Below, one piece after another: positions 18,612 through 27,194 of a stretch of DNA of 63,639 bases; the stretch's first letter is position 1; each line of letters begins with the position of its first letter. The translations under genes were made by a program, and so were the position numbers. Source of the stretch: Flavobacteriales bacterium (GTDB taxonomy: Bacteria; Bacteroidota; Bacteroidia; Flavobacteriales_E; Vicingaceae); assembly GCA_018608405.1 (NCBI GenBank), contig JABAZP010000033.1, forward strand, positions 78,254-141,892. The letters run 5' to 3'. The notes under the pieces are model-generated. The model searched no databases. It was not told the DNA's origin and saw nothing but the letters and a program-made list of their open reading frames with translations.

Positions 18612-19849
18612 CCTTTTTTAGCTTTGTAAATTAATTTCGAGCGGTTTTCTCTGCGTAGCACATGTTTTGCCACCCGCTGTATATCTTCTGCAGAAACTTT
18701 ATCGTATAAGGTAAACTCGTAATTGAACAATTCAGGTTCTTTTACCAAGGCGCAGATGGCCAAGCCCATGGCTTTGTTTAGTGCCGAGGTTTTTCCAAAT
18801 TCAAAAGTTGACTCTGCTTTGTTCTTAACTTTTTGTAATTCCTCGTCGCCCACACCCTTTTCTATTATTTCCAATAGTTGCTCATCAATAGCCGCTTCCG
18901 CTTGCTCATACGTAACACCTGCACTAAGTTTCGCAGCAATAATAAACAGGCCCGTTTCTGTGTCCCCAGTTACAAAGGCATCAATCTCCGCGAAGAGGTC
19001 TGTTTTTTTCAACAAGCGCTCGTAAAAGCGAGAAGAGTCTCCTCTGGAAAGTACATCCGAAAGTAAATCTACCGCGTAATAGTCGGCATCATTCTTAGAA
19101 GGCATGTGGTAGGCATAGTATAATGCGTTTAGCGGAACATCTCGCTCCACTTCTAACGTACGCTCTTCCTTTTGCAAGGGCTCAACAGGTAGTTTTCTTA
19201 ATTCTTTTTTTCGAGAAGGAATATCTCCAAACCATTTCTCGGTCAACTCTTTCACGGCTTCAAACGTCAAGTTGCCGGAGATTGAAAGAATTGCATTTCC
19301 GGGATAATAATGGCGCTTAAAAAAAGCTTTCACATCTTCCATGGTTGCCGTTTCAATGTGCTTGATTTCCTTGCCAATGGTTGCCCATCGGTAAGGGTGT
19401 TTTTTATAAGCCAATGGGCGCAGCAACAAATACACATCACCATAAGGTTGGTTCAAGTAGCGCTGCGCAAACTCTTCAATCACCACTTGACGCTGCACTT
19501 CTAGACTTTTCTCTGAAAATGCCAAACTCAGCATTCGATCTGATTCCAGCCAAAAGGCAGTTTCAATGTTATTTTTTGGGAGCGTAATGTAATAATTGGT
19601 CATATCGGTTGATGTGAAGGCATTATTTTCACCACCAACCGTTTGCAAAGGCCCATCGAATGATGGGATGTTAATCGACCCTCCGAACATTAAATGCTCA
19701 AATAAGTGCGCAAAACCAGTTTTGTTCTCGTCTTCGTCTTTTGACCCAACATCGTATAATAAGTTAAAAGCTACAATCGGTGTCGTTTTATCTTCGTTAA
19801 AAATTAAGCGAAGTCCGTTCTTCAATTGATGCTCTTTAAATTCAACCAT
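18608..19849 (-). CDS. M16-family zinc metallopeptidase (active subunit)
   Basis: The 413-residue protein carries the inverted zinc motif HLFEH (residues 48-52) inside GFAHLFEHLMFGGS, with the downstream glutamate in VVIEEFAQR (about 125). This is a complete catalytic half of an M16B peptidase. No signal peptide is visible. The following gene encodes the motif-less partner and overlaps by 4 nt, so expression is coupled. The substrate is unknown; peptide clearance is the usual role. Confidence 0.92.
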   Translation of the reverse strand: MVEFKEHQLKNGLRLIFNEDKTTPIVAFNLLYDVGSKDEDENKTGFAHLFEHLMFGGSINIPSFDGPLQTVGGENNAFTSTDMTNYYITLPKNNIETAFWLESDRMLSLAFSEKSLEVQRQVVIEEFAQRYLNQPYGDVYLLLRPLAYKKHPYRWATIGKEIKHIETATMEDVKAFFKRHYYPGNAILSISGNLTFEAVKELTEKWFGDIPSRKKELRKLPVEPLQKEERTLEVERDVPLNALYYAYHMPSKNDADYYAVDLLSDVLSRGDSSRFYERLLKKTDLFAEIDAFVTGDTETGLFIIAAKLSAGVTYEQAEAAIDEQLLEIIEKGVGDEELQKVKNKAESTFEFGKTSALNKAMGLAICALVKEPELFNYEFTLYDKVSAEDIQRVAKHVLRRENRSKLIYKAKKG

Positions 19850-19952
19850 ATCAAAATATTCCTAAAATTTGATTCCCGAAATTAAGTTAAAATGAAGCCG
19901 AGTACAACATTTATTTAAAGAGTGTTAGATAGGATAAAAATAATTTTTACGT

Positions 19953-19960
19953 TATATTTG
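19953..19960 (+). promoter_or_regulatory. TAnnTTTG -7 element directly before the DUF6089 gene
   Basis: TATATTTG ends 5 nt before the ATG at 19966. The predicted transcript would be nearly leaderless. Confidence 0.55.
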
Positions 19961-19965
19961 TCACT

Positions 19966-20886
19966 ATGAAAAAGGTAAGTTTTCTTTTAATCATTTTTTG
20001 TAGCCTAGCTATCAACTCCTCAGCACAATACAACATGGACTTTGGCGTAAATTTAGGCGGCGCAAATTATGTAGGTGACATTGGAGGTAAACAATCAGAG
20101 GCTCAACCTTGGCTTTTGGACATGAATTTGTCTCAAACGCGCTATAGTTTTGGAGGATTTTATCGATACAATTTTACCAAAAACATTGCAGCCAAATTAT
20201 CTGTGAATTATGCTCGCATCGCCGGAGCGGATAGTTTATCGGAAATTGTTACCCAGCGAGCACGAAATTTAAGTTTTAGAACAGACATTATTGAAGCAAA
20301 CATTACAGCTGAGTATTATTTTTTCACTATGAATAATATCAGTAGAGCTTCCAATTCAAGAATTGATTTTGGATCCTACGTTTTTGCTGGTGGTGGTGTT
20401 GCACTATTTTACCCGTACGCGCAACTTGATAACAAGTGGTATTCTTTGAGACCACTTCAAACAGAAGGTGTAGATAATGCATACGATGAAATGACGGTTA
20501 TTGTACCCTTAGGTGCAGGAGCACATTTTACCTTTAATAAGAAACTAAGAATAGGAGTTGAATTAGGCTACCGCTTTACCTTTACTGATTATTTAGATGA
20601 CATTAGTACGCGTTATGCTCCAGAATCTGATTTACCATTTGTAGAATCAGTAGCTCTGGCTAATCGAAGTGCAGAGGCTTTTCAAAGAGGGGATGAAGAA
20701 TTAGTACCCATTCAAGGTTTTTTTGCACCTGGAGCGCTATCTAGAAGAGGAAACCCTGAAAATAACGACGGTTACTTTTTAGGACAAATCTCTATAAGTT
20801 ATGCCATCGTGAATCGAAATTCCTTTTCTAAAGCACGGTATAGAAGCACCATTTATAGAAAGAGAAGAACTCGATTGAAGTTTTAG
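19966..20886 (+). CDS. DUF6089-family outer-membrane beta-barrel protein
   Basis: The 306-residue protein has a signal peptide (LLIIFCSLAINSSAQ) followed by YNMDFGVNLGGANYVGDIGG, the opening typical of the DUF6089 family of Bacteroidota. Alternating aromatic strands (YSFGGFYRYNF, AHFTFNKKLRIGVELGYRFTF) indicate a small outer-membrane barrel. The C-terminus is very basic (ARYRSTIYRKRRTRLKF). The role is unknown; I place it in the outer membrane by inference. A strong hairpin follows 57 bp downstream. Confidence 0.8.
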   Translation: MKKVSFLLIIFCSLAINSSAQYNMDFGVNLGGANYVGDIGGKQSEAQPWLLDMNLSQTRYSFGGFYRYNFTKNIAAKLSVNYARIAGADSLSEIVTQRARNLSFRTDIIEANITAEYYFFTMNNISRASNSRIDFGSYVFAGGGVALFYPYAQLDNKWYSLRPLQTEGVDNAYDEMTVIVPLGAGAHFTFNKKLRIGVELGYRFTFTDYLDDISTRYAPESDLPFVESVALANRSAEAFQRGDEELVPIQGFFAPGALSRRGNPENNDGYFLGQISISYAIVNRNSFSKARYRSTIYRKRRTRLKF

Positions 20887-20942
20887 AGGTAGAGGCAAGG
20901 AGTTAGAAGTCTTATTATAAGAGACAAGAGGTTAGACGTTAG

Positions 20943-20980
20943 AAAAAAGAGGTTAAGGCAAATGTTTTAACCTCTTTTTT
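20943..20980 (+). terminator. strong rho-independent terminator
   Basis: AAAAAAGAGGTTAA (20943-20956) pairs perfectly with TTAACCTCTTTTTT (20967-20980) across a 10-nt loop, ending in a T-run. It closes the DUF6089 gene; the symmetrical A/T flanks would let it work in both directions. Confidence 0.85.
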
Positions 20981-21051
20981 TATTACGGCTCCTAGTTATT
21001 ACACTTCTCTATTTCTCTTGTTGGTTTGATCACTACAGTTATGGTTTTCTG

Positions 21052-21544
21052 TTCCCCTCGATACAGTCTCGTAAAAACTAGACCACTCGGCGAGCGGAAA
21101 ACGATTCAATACTGCAGACCTTAGATGCAGCAATAAAAAACAACTTTCCTATTCGCCTCGATACCGTCTCGTAAAAAATGAAAGAAAACTGCTGCAGCAG
21201 GCACGAAGCTAAGCCTGAAAATTAATTTCCTAAGACAGTAAAAGCAATGCTTGAAGTAAATCAAATGCTTTGTTAAATTTGTCCCTTGAAACTGTTTTTA
21301 TAAAATCAAATAGTAACCTTAGCGCGATTGCTAAGCTCAATATCTTTGATTTGAGATCAAGCAACCAAGCTTTGATTGGTAGAAGATTGTTAAATTGAAG
21401 TTTCAGAGGACGAGCTTTTTGCTTCGTTTTTTGCGGTAAAAAATGAAGGAAAGCAAATTATAGTTCCATCAATTAATTTGCATTTCTAACATTTTCCTGC
21501 TCCCTTCGATACAGTCTCGCAAAGAGCTCGACCACTCAGAGTGC
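21052..21544. repeat. three copies of a CTCGATACAGTCTCG-type dispersed repeat
   Basis: Copies at about 21052-21097, 21156-21177 (short) and 21501-21544 share a core of TCGATACAGTCTCG followed by AAA and, in the long copies, GACCACTC. They differ at several positions, so they are aged members of an intergenic repeat family, not coding sequence. Confidence 0.6.
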
Positions 21545-21566
21545 AAGAAAATGAAGCCACTTAATT

Positions 21567-22316
21567 TTACCTCTTCACATATTGAATTAGCTTTCTCAAT
21601 GGCTTCACCAATAACGTAAAGGACTTTGGTTTTAATCCATTCATTTCCCACGCCATTCGATCTTCCTTATTCGCTTTAATTCTATTCTTCAAGGATACAT
21701 TACTCATTCCCCCCACTCTCATACGCACCAATGGCCGTGGAAGGTAGCAGGTGGATAGTTTGTTCTTAAACAGAAATCGTAGCATTAACTCATAGTCGGC
21801 TGCAGACTTTAAGGACAAATTAAATTTTCCGAATTTTTGATAGGCGCTTCGTTTTACAAAAAAGGTAGGATGTGGTGGCATCCAGCCATATAAAAACTTT
21901 TGTCGGTTGTACTTTCCAGAAACCCAATTCCGAATTACTTTATTCGTATCTTCAGCTGCAACGTAATACAGATCAGAATACAAACTATCCGCCTTTTCTT
22001 CTTTCATTTTTGCCACTACCTCTCCAATAACGTTATGGTCGATGTAAAAATCATCTGCATTTAAGATCCCAACAATTTCGCCAGTACTCAGATTGATCCC
22101 CTTGTTAATGGCGTCGTACATGCCCTCATCTTTTTCGGAAATAATTTTTGCGATACCCTCCTTGTGTCGTTGTATTATTTCTATGGTGCTGTCTGTCGAT
22201 TTTCCATCAATAAGAATGTATTCAATATCCGTATAGGTCTGACTTAGAACCGATTTTATGGTATCTTCTATGGTAACTTCTGAATTATAACAAACGGTAA
22301 GGATGGATACTTTCAT
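21567..22316 (-). CDS. glycosyltransferase family 2
   Basis: The 249-residue protein starts with the GT-A signature VSILTVCYNSEVTIEDTIKSVLSQ. It carries the DxD-type metal site in GILNADDFY (about 87-95) and an acceptor region with MPPHPTFFVKR and SAADYELMLRF. It transfers an activated sugar to a growing lipid-linked oligosaccharide at the inner face of the cytoplasmic membrane. It is the last gene of the leftward locus and lies 2 nt after the WcaF-like gene. Donor and linkage cannot be told from sequence. Confidence 0.93.
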   Translation of the reverse strand: MKVSILTVCYNSEVTIEDTIKSVLSQTYTDIEYILIDGKSTDSTIEIIQRHKEGIAKIISEKDEGMYDAINKGINLSTGEIVGILNADDFYIDHNVIGEVVAKMKEEKADSLYSDLYYVAAEDTNKVIRNWVSGKYNRQKFLYGWMPPHPTFFVKRSAYQKFGKFNLSLKSAADYELMLRFLFKNKLSTCYLPRPLVRMRVGGMSNVSLKNRIKANKEDRMAWEMNGLKPKSFTLLVKPLRKLIQYVKR

Positions 22317-22318
22317 GT

Positions 22319-22876
22319 TTACTGCTTAATGTGTCTCTCCTTAACGAATACCGCGGGGTTCCCTCTGTAAATCGCATTTTTGGGTAGATCTTCGGAACAC
22401 ACCGAACCAACAGCGAGCACAGCATTTTTATGCAGTGTTACTCCCGGACATACAACAGACTTTGCCCCCACCCAAGCGCCACTCTGCAACATTATTTCTC
22501 CAACCATTAAATCGAAAGTGGCCTTTTTATAATCATGGTTTCCTGTTAAAAGCATGGCTCCCTGAGAAACACAGCAGTTGTCCGCTATTTTTACCTCAGC
22601 CAGATTATCAATCCACACCTCCTCTCCTATCCACGAAAAATCACCGATTGTTAATTTCCAAGGATACTTTATATTCACCTTTGGCTTAATCACAACTCCT
22701 TTACCTACCCTCGCACCAAAAAGCCGCAGAAGATACACCTTAACCTTGTTAAAAGGAAGTAAGTATGAGTTAAAAACGAGGGCATTAATGATGTACCACA
22801 ACAATAAAATTATTCTTCCTTTTCCCGGCTTGTACCAGGAATTGTTGAATCTCTTTAAATCTACTTTAGCGGCCAT
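22319..22876 (-). CDS. WcaF-like acetyltransferase (left-handed beta-helix)
   Basis: This is a hexapeptide-repeat O-acetyltransferase like WcaF of colanic acid synthesis. After a helical N-terminus (IILLLWYIINALVFNSYLLP), repeats such as VGKGVVIKPKVNI, IADNCCVSQGAML and SGAWVGAKSVVCPG lead to the catalytic-type LTGNHDYKKATFDL loop. I choose ATG 22876 (MAAKVDLKRF, 185 residues), which overlaps the upstream gene by 11 nt; a frame start at 22897 would overlap by 32. It probably acetylates a sugar of the repeat unit. Confidence 0.88.
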   Translation of the reverse strand: MAAKVDLKRFNNSWYKPGKGRIILLLWYIINALVFNSYLLPFNKVKVYLLRLFGARVGKGVVIKPKVNIKYPWKLTIGDFSWIGEEVWIDNLAEVKIADNCCVSQGAMLLTGNHDYKKATFDLMVGEIMLQSGAWVGAKSVVCPGVTLHKNAVLAVGSVCSEDLPKNAIYRGNPAVFVKERHIKQ

Positions 22877-23993
22877 AGAATAATTTTTTATTTTCAATAA
22901 CTACTTGCTCATTAACTACATATTTTTTAGCATACTCGTAACAGGCCATAGTCATCGTTTTGTACTCAGAACCATTCATAAAGTATGCCGCACGAAGTGC
23001 ATCCATCCATGCCTGCTTATCACTCAATGCAATATCAAAGCCAACATTCTCTGACTTTAAATTTCTCCAAGGAGTATGTTGAGACAGTACCACAGGTAGT
23101 CCACTGTTTAAAGCTTCTACAATGGAGTGCCCATAATTTTCGTGCAAAGTAGGTAATACAAAAAAATGATAGCTACTTAAAACCGAATTAATTTCAACTG
23201 GTGTAATCACCCCCTTATATTGAACTCGTTTGTCTTTTTCAACAAGAGCATAACACGTATTCCAATACTCTTGATCTTCTATCGGACCATAAATATCCAA
23301 CGTTACATCCGATAAATCTTCCATTAACTTTAAAAGCTCCAGAAGGAAGTATAGGTTCTTTTTTGATGATATTCTTGAAATAAAAACCAATCGAAGCTTT
23401 TGCTCCATTTTAAAATCGGATGCAATGATCCGTTCAGTAGCAGGTGAAGAAATATTCTGAGCTACTATGGTTTCGGCTGTTCTTCCAATCACCTGTTTCA
23501 CCTCATTCGCTTCAGTTGGTGTTGAAGCATGCCAAATAACATCTGCAAATAGAAACTTTTTTGAAAGGAACAGAAATAACTTCTTCTTTATTGATTTTAT
23601 TTCCAATGCGCCTTGACCTAACATTCCTCTAGGAGCAAGAATTTTTTTCACCTTAGAATTTCTATAAAACAAAAGCGGTAAAATGGTATACTTAATAGAA
23701 AATAGACTGTTGAAGTAAACGGAGTCACACGATAGCTGTTCTTGTTTTAAGAAATCCAACACAGACATCTGATCATGTAAATAACAAATCGAGTAACCTT
23801 CCTTATTGACCCAGGTATTGGAAGAAACAGAAAGAATCGTCCCGTCAACATCTTTATTGGAGGTCACCACTTTTATATCTAAATCTTGGGAAAGACTATT
23901 GATAATATTTAGGACAGACTTTACCGGTCCACCTGCTTTGTAGGCAGGATAAAACCAATCAATAAAAATAATTATTCTATGTTTAGATACCAT
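22866..23993 (-). CDS. glycosyltransferase family 4 (GT-B)
   Basis: The start at 23993 gives MVSKHRIIIFIDWFYPAYKAGGP, a typical GT4 N-terminus with the glycine-rich acceptor loop. The C-terminal half has LRLVFISRISSKKNLYFLLELL and the EX7E-like segment HENYGHSIVEALNSGLPVV that binds the nucleotide sugar. Length 375. It overlaps the upstream glycosyltransferase by 11 nt and runs into the WcaF gene. The specific sugar is unknown. Confidence 0.9.
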   Translation of the reverse strand: MVSKHRIIIFIDWFYPAYKAGGPVKSVLNIINSLSQDLDIKVVTSNKDVDGTILSVSSNTWVNKEGYSICYLHDQMSVLDFLKQEQLSCDSVYFNSLFSIKYTILPLLFYRNSKVKKILAPRGMLGQGALEIKSIKKKLFLFLSKKFLFADVIWHASTPTEANEVKQVIGRTAETIVAQNISSPATERIIASDFKMEQKLRLVFISRISSKKNLYFLLELLKLMEDLSDVTLDIYGPIEDQEYWNTCYALVEKDKRVQYKGVITPVEINSVLSSYHFFVLPTLHENYGHSIVEALNSGLPVVLSQHTPWRNLKSENVGFDIALSDKQAWMDALRAAYFMNGSEYKTMTMACYEYAKKYVVNEQVVIENKKLFYGR

Positions 23994-24948
23994 CCGCCAA
24001 TTTGTTGTACAAAGTAGTATACTTTTTTGCAATTTCTTCTAGATTAAACCGTTTCACATTATTCAAGCCTTCTTGAATTAACTTTTCTCGAGTTGTTGTA
24101 TCGCGAATAATTTTCAAGACGGCTTCCTTAATTGCCTCAACAGAATAAGGGTCTACCAAAATAGCCCCCAATCCCGCAACTTCTGGCATGGAGGCTACAT
24201 TACTCGTTAAAACAACTCTGCCTGCAGCTTGGGCTTCTAAAATGGGCAAACCAAATCCTTCATAAGTGGAGACGAATGCCAACAGGTCACACAAGTAATA
24301 TTCAGCTATTATTTCTTGTTGGCTTATATTCATTTTAACTTCGTGCTGAATGCGATGAATTGAAAGCAATTTGCTCATCTCTTTACTTGGCTTACCAATA
24401 ATAATCAGTGTGCACGGAATAGATGACAATGCTTCTATTAAGCGCGGTAGATTTTTATTCGCTTTAACACCAATGTGCAAAATTCTGGGTTCATCTGCAT
24501 TGAATTCCTTAACTCGAAATTCTATAGGAAGTGATAAGGGATTCGGTATGACTTCAATTGGCGTTTTATAATTATTTATCGATGCAATTTCCCTTTTACT
24601 GAATTCCGAAATTGTAGTCACATGCGTTGCATTTTTAATGGGAAGGTCAAACCACAGCTTTTTAAAGAGCCATCTTTTTAGTCCTGTCTTTCTCTTTAAT
24701 GCTTCAATATCGTGAATTGTAAGAATAGACTTTTTAAATGGAAACAGGAGCAGATAATGGTCATTACCGGTTATATGCAATAAATTGTTCCTAAAAAAAA
24801 GTAGGTCACGAATATTTTTCAGCCGGTTCCATAAACCTTTACTCTCGTGTTTTAGGACTACTTTTTTTGTTGCTAAAAAAGGAAGTAAGGTCTCAAAAAC
24901 ATTTTCTATGCTATGAAAACTTGGTGTATTTTTTCTAAAAACTATCAC
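23983..24948 (-). CDS. glycosyltransferase family 4, paralogue A
   Basis: This 321-residue GT-B enzyme has ILHIGVKANKNLPRLIEAL and the donor-site motif STYEGFGLPILEAQAAG (EX7E). It closely resembles the next gene upstream (25060-26049): both share the HITGNDHY/HVTGDINY segment, the KNL motif and the SMPEV segment. That suggests tandem duplication and divergence. The N-terminus is shorter than many GT4 enzymes but has its own ATG; 111 bp separate it from its paralogue. Confidence 0.9.
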   Translation of the reverse strand: MIVFRKNTPSFHSIENVFETLLPFLATKKVVLKHESKGLWNRLKNIRDLLFFRNNLLHITGNDHYLLLFPFKKSILTIHDIEALKRKTGLKRWLFKKLWFDLPIKNATHVTTISEFSKREIASINNYKTPIEVIPNPLSLPIEFRVKEFNADEPRILHIGVKANKNLPRLIEALSSIPCTLIIIGKPSKEMSKLLSIHRIQHEVKMNISQQEIIAEYYLCDLLAFVSTYEGFGLPILEAQAAGRVVLTSNVASMPEVAGLGAILVDPYSVEAIKEAVLKIIRDTTTREKLIQEGLNNVKRFNLEEIAKKYTTLYNKLADGI

Positions 24949-25059
24949 TCCATTATTAAACTCTGGAAATTATTAAACAAACTCCAATTAGGACTAGAAG
25001 GTAGAACCAAAACTAAGGTCTTTTTTCACGGATAAAATTGTCGTCAACTTATGAAGTTA

Positions 25060-26049
25060 CTATATAATACCCTCATAAAGTGCTTCATACTCTAGGGCAA
25101 TTTTGTCTGGGTCAAATCGCTTCACGTTCTCAAAACCCTTTGCAACCAAACTTTCTCTTAATTCCTGGTTCTCAATCACTATAATTAGAGCTTTCCTTAA
25201 TTCTATTATATCATTCGGATCAACATAAATTGCAGCATCTCCTCCCACTTCCGGCATAGATAAAATATTGGATGTAATTACAGGTATTCCTACTGCTTGG
25301 GCTTCCAAAATAGGCATGCCAAATCCTTCAAAGGTAGAAGCAAAAAACAATAAATCTGCTGATTCGTAACAAGCAATTACTTCTTCAAAAGGAATCTCCA
25401 CTTTGTTTTCGAACTTAATCTTTGCATTCTGCAATAGCTCCAAGTTATCTTCTGAAATTTTTCCTACAATAAGCAGTTTACAATTAACCCCCTCCGAAGC
25501 AGCTATCAACCCTTTCAAGTTTTTATTCGGTGCACTGCCTATTTGCAAAATGGTAGGACATTCACTATTAAATGATTTCTCAACTCGTTTAAAGGAGGTG
25601 CTAATTGGTACATAAATAACCTTTATTTTATCTGGGTTACAGTTTACATTTTTCAGCAGATCTTGTTTGGTAGCTTCTGATATAACTGTAACCCACTTGC
25701 TCCTATAGGTGGGCCATTTAAACCAGACGTCTAAAAGAATTCTCCGTCGCAAACCACTAGTTCTATGTAAAATACCTAAATCCAATATAGTAGAAATTGT
25801 TTTACCCTTTTTTAGAAGAAGAGCAACATAGTTAATATCGCCAGTAACATGGTTGATATCACCTTGAGAAAGTGAAGCTGAGAAAACATTCCCCAATCGA
25901 TTAAAAAAGCCCGAGCTTACGTAAGGAACTATTTTTTTATTAATAACGTATCTATTTTGTAAGCGGTCTGCCAGATCGTTAAAGATCTGCTCCACACTAA
26001 AATTAGCACCCTTTCTCCTTTTTCTAAAATAATACGTTATTTTAGTCAT
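25060..26049 (-). CDS. glycosyltransferase family 4, paralogue B
   Basis: The 329-residue protein has the same architecture as its neighbour: ILQIGSAPNKNLKGLIAA, then the EX7E motif in STFEGFGMPILEAQAVG and TSNILSMPEVGGDAAIYVDP. The N-terminal acceptor half differs more, suggesting the pair adds sugars at different positions. It overlaps the dehydratase gene by 8 nt, indicating cotranscription. Confidence 0.9.
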   Translation of the reverse strand: MTKITYYFRKRRKGANFSVEQIFNDLADRLQNRYVINKKIVPYVSSGFFNRLGNVFSASLSQGDINHVTGDINYVALLLKKGKTISTILDLGILHRTSGLRRRILLDVWFKWPTYRSKWVTVISEATKQDLLKNVNCNPDKIKVIYVPISTSFKRVEKSFNSECPTILQIGSAPNKNLKGLIAASEGVNCKLLIVGKISEDNLELLQNAKIKFENKVEIPFEEVIACYESADLLFFASTFEGFGMPILEAQAVGIPVITSNILSMPEVGGDAAIYVDPNDIIELRKALIIVIENQELRESLVAKGFENVKRFDPDKIALEYEALYEGII

Positions 26050-27001
26050 GATAAAAATTGTTTTGATATTCGATTAGAATTCGCTCAAGTATCTTTGTGA
26101 AAGTAATATTATAGTACCAGCCAAGTTCCTTCTTTGCTTTAGAATTGTCCCCATAGATATCAATGATTTCCGAAGGCCTGTATAATTTCTTATTAATTTT
26201 GATTCTATCTAAATCAATATTTAGATAGTTAAATAAGTGGTGAATGATACTTCGTAAACTTACCGACTCCCCGCTGCATATAATATAATCATCTGGTTCA
26301 TCCATTTCGACCATTTTTATCATGGCGTTTACATAGTGTGGTGCATGCCCAAAATCTCTTTTAATATCTATGTTTCCAACTTCTAATATGTCTTGCTTTC
26401 CATATTTTATATCTAGCGCCGTTTTAATAATCTTCATGATGAAAAACTCCTCCCTTCTGAGAACAGACTCATGGTTAAATAAAATTCCGGAATTCACATG
26501 TAAGTTGTAGGATTCTCGATAATTTCTGACCAAATGATGACAAGAAGATTTAGATATAGCATAAGGGCTCTGTGGGTTCAGCAAGGTATTTTCACAGATT
26601 GGTAGATTGCTTACCGAACCAAACATCTCACTACTGGTAGCTTGATAAAGACGTGTTTCAGGGCTAAAATTACGTATAGCTTCTAAAATATTTAGTGTGG
26701 AGTGTACATTGAAAAGTATCGTAGAGTGAGGATTCTTAAAAGACTCCGCAACGGAGCTTTGAGCAGCTAGATTAAAGATAAAGTCAGGTCGTTTATCTTT
26801 AATTAAATTATTGATTTCATTGGCGTTGCCTAAGTCTTTTTGAATAATTTCTACCTGTCCTCTAACACCAAGATAATCTAACCCAGTTCCAATAAAAAGT
26901 TCATTACGAACAACTCCAGTAACCTGAATGCCTTTATGAACCAATCTTTTAGCTAAATAGGCTCCATCTTGACCACTAATTCCTGTTATAATTGCCTTCA
27001 T
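26042..27001 (-). CDS. GDP-mannose 4,6-dehydratase-like SDR enzyme
   Basis: This is an extended short-chain dehydrogenase. The Rossmann motif is TGISGQDGAYLAKRL (residues 7-21); the catalytic set appears as TSSEMFG and SPYAISKSSCHH (YxxxK). The segments NHES...REEFFIMKI and RDFGHAPHYVNAM are typical of Gmd, which makes GDP-4-keto-6-deoxymannose, the precursor of GDP-fucose, rhamnose or perosamine. At 319 residues it is shorter than many Gmd proteins. No fucose synthase or perosamine transaminase is nearby, so the final sugar is open. Confidence 0.85.
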   Translation of the reverse strand: MKAIITGISGQDGAYLAKRLVHKGIQVTGVVRNELFIGTGLDYLGVRGQVEIIQKDLGNANEINNLIKDKRPDFIFNLAAQSSVAESFKNPHSTILFNVHSTLNILEAIRNFSPETRLYQATSSEMFGSVSNLPICENTLLNPQSPYAISKSSCHHLVRNYRESYNLHVNSGILFNHESVLRREEFFIMKIIKTALDIKYGKQDILEVGNIDIKRDFGHAPHYVNAMIKMVEMDEPDDYIICSGESVSLRSIIHHLFNYLNIDLDRIKINKKLYRPSEIIDIYGDNSKAKKELGWYYNITFTKILERILIEYQNNFYHD

Positions 27002-27194
27002 TATAAATTTTTACTTGGAATTAACTCTTCCGAAATACATTTTATGACTTTTTCATTAAAGAGCCAAAATACTTGAATAAATGAGACAATAAAATATGAA
27101 TTTAATTACCAATAAATAAAATAAATTGAAAAAGAGCTTGGTTAGAACCTAATTAAACTTTCCCTTCAATTCAGTCGTTTGTTTTTTCAACCGG

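Larger units (their letters stand above)
20887..21566. other. 680-bp gene-free stretch with dispersed repeats
   Basis: No credible gene is seen. It contains the terminator at 20943-20980 and three copies of a short repeat around CTCGATACAGTCTCG (see separate entry). It also has a compositionally odd GCTTTTTGCTTCG segment near 21413-21430 of a kind I recall from other non-coding Bacteroidota DNA. It marks the boundary between the housekeeping core and the polysaccharide locus. Confidence 0.6.
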
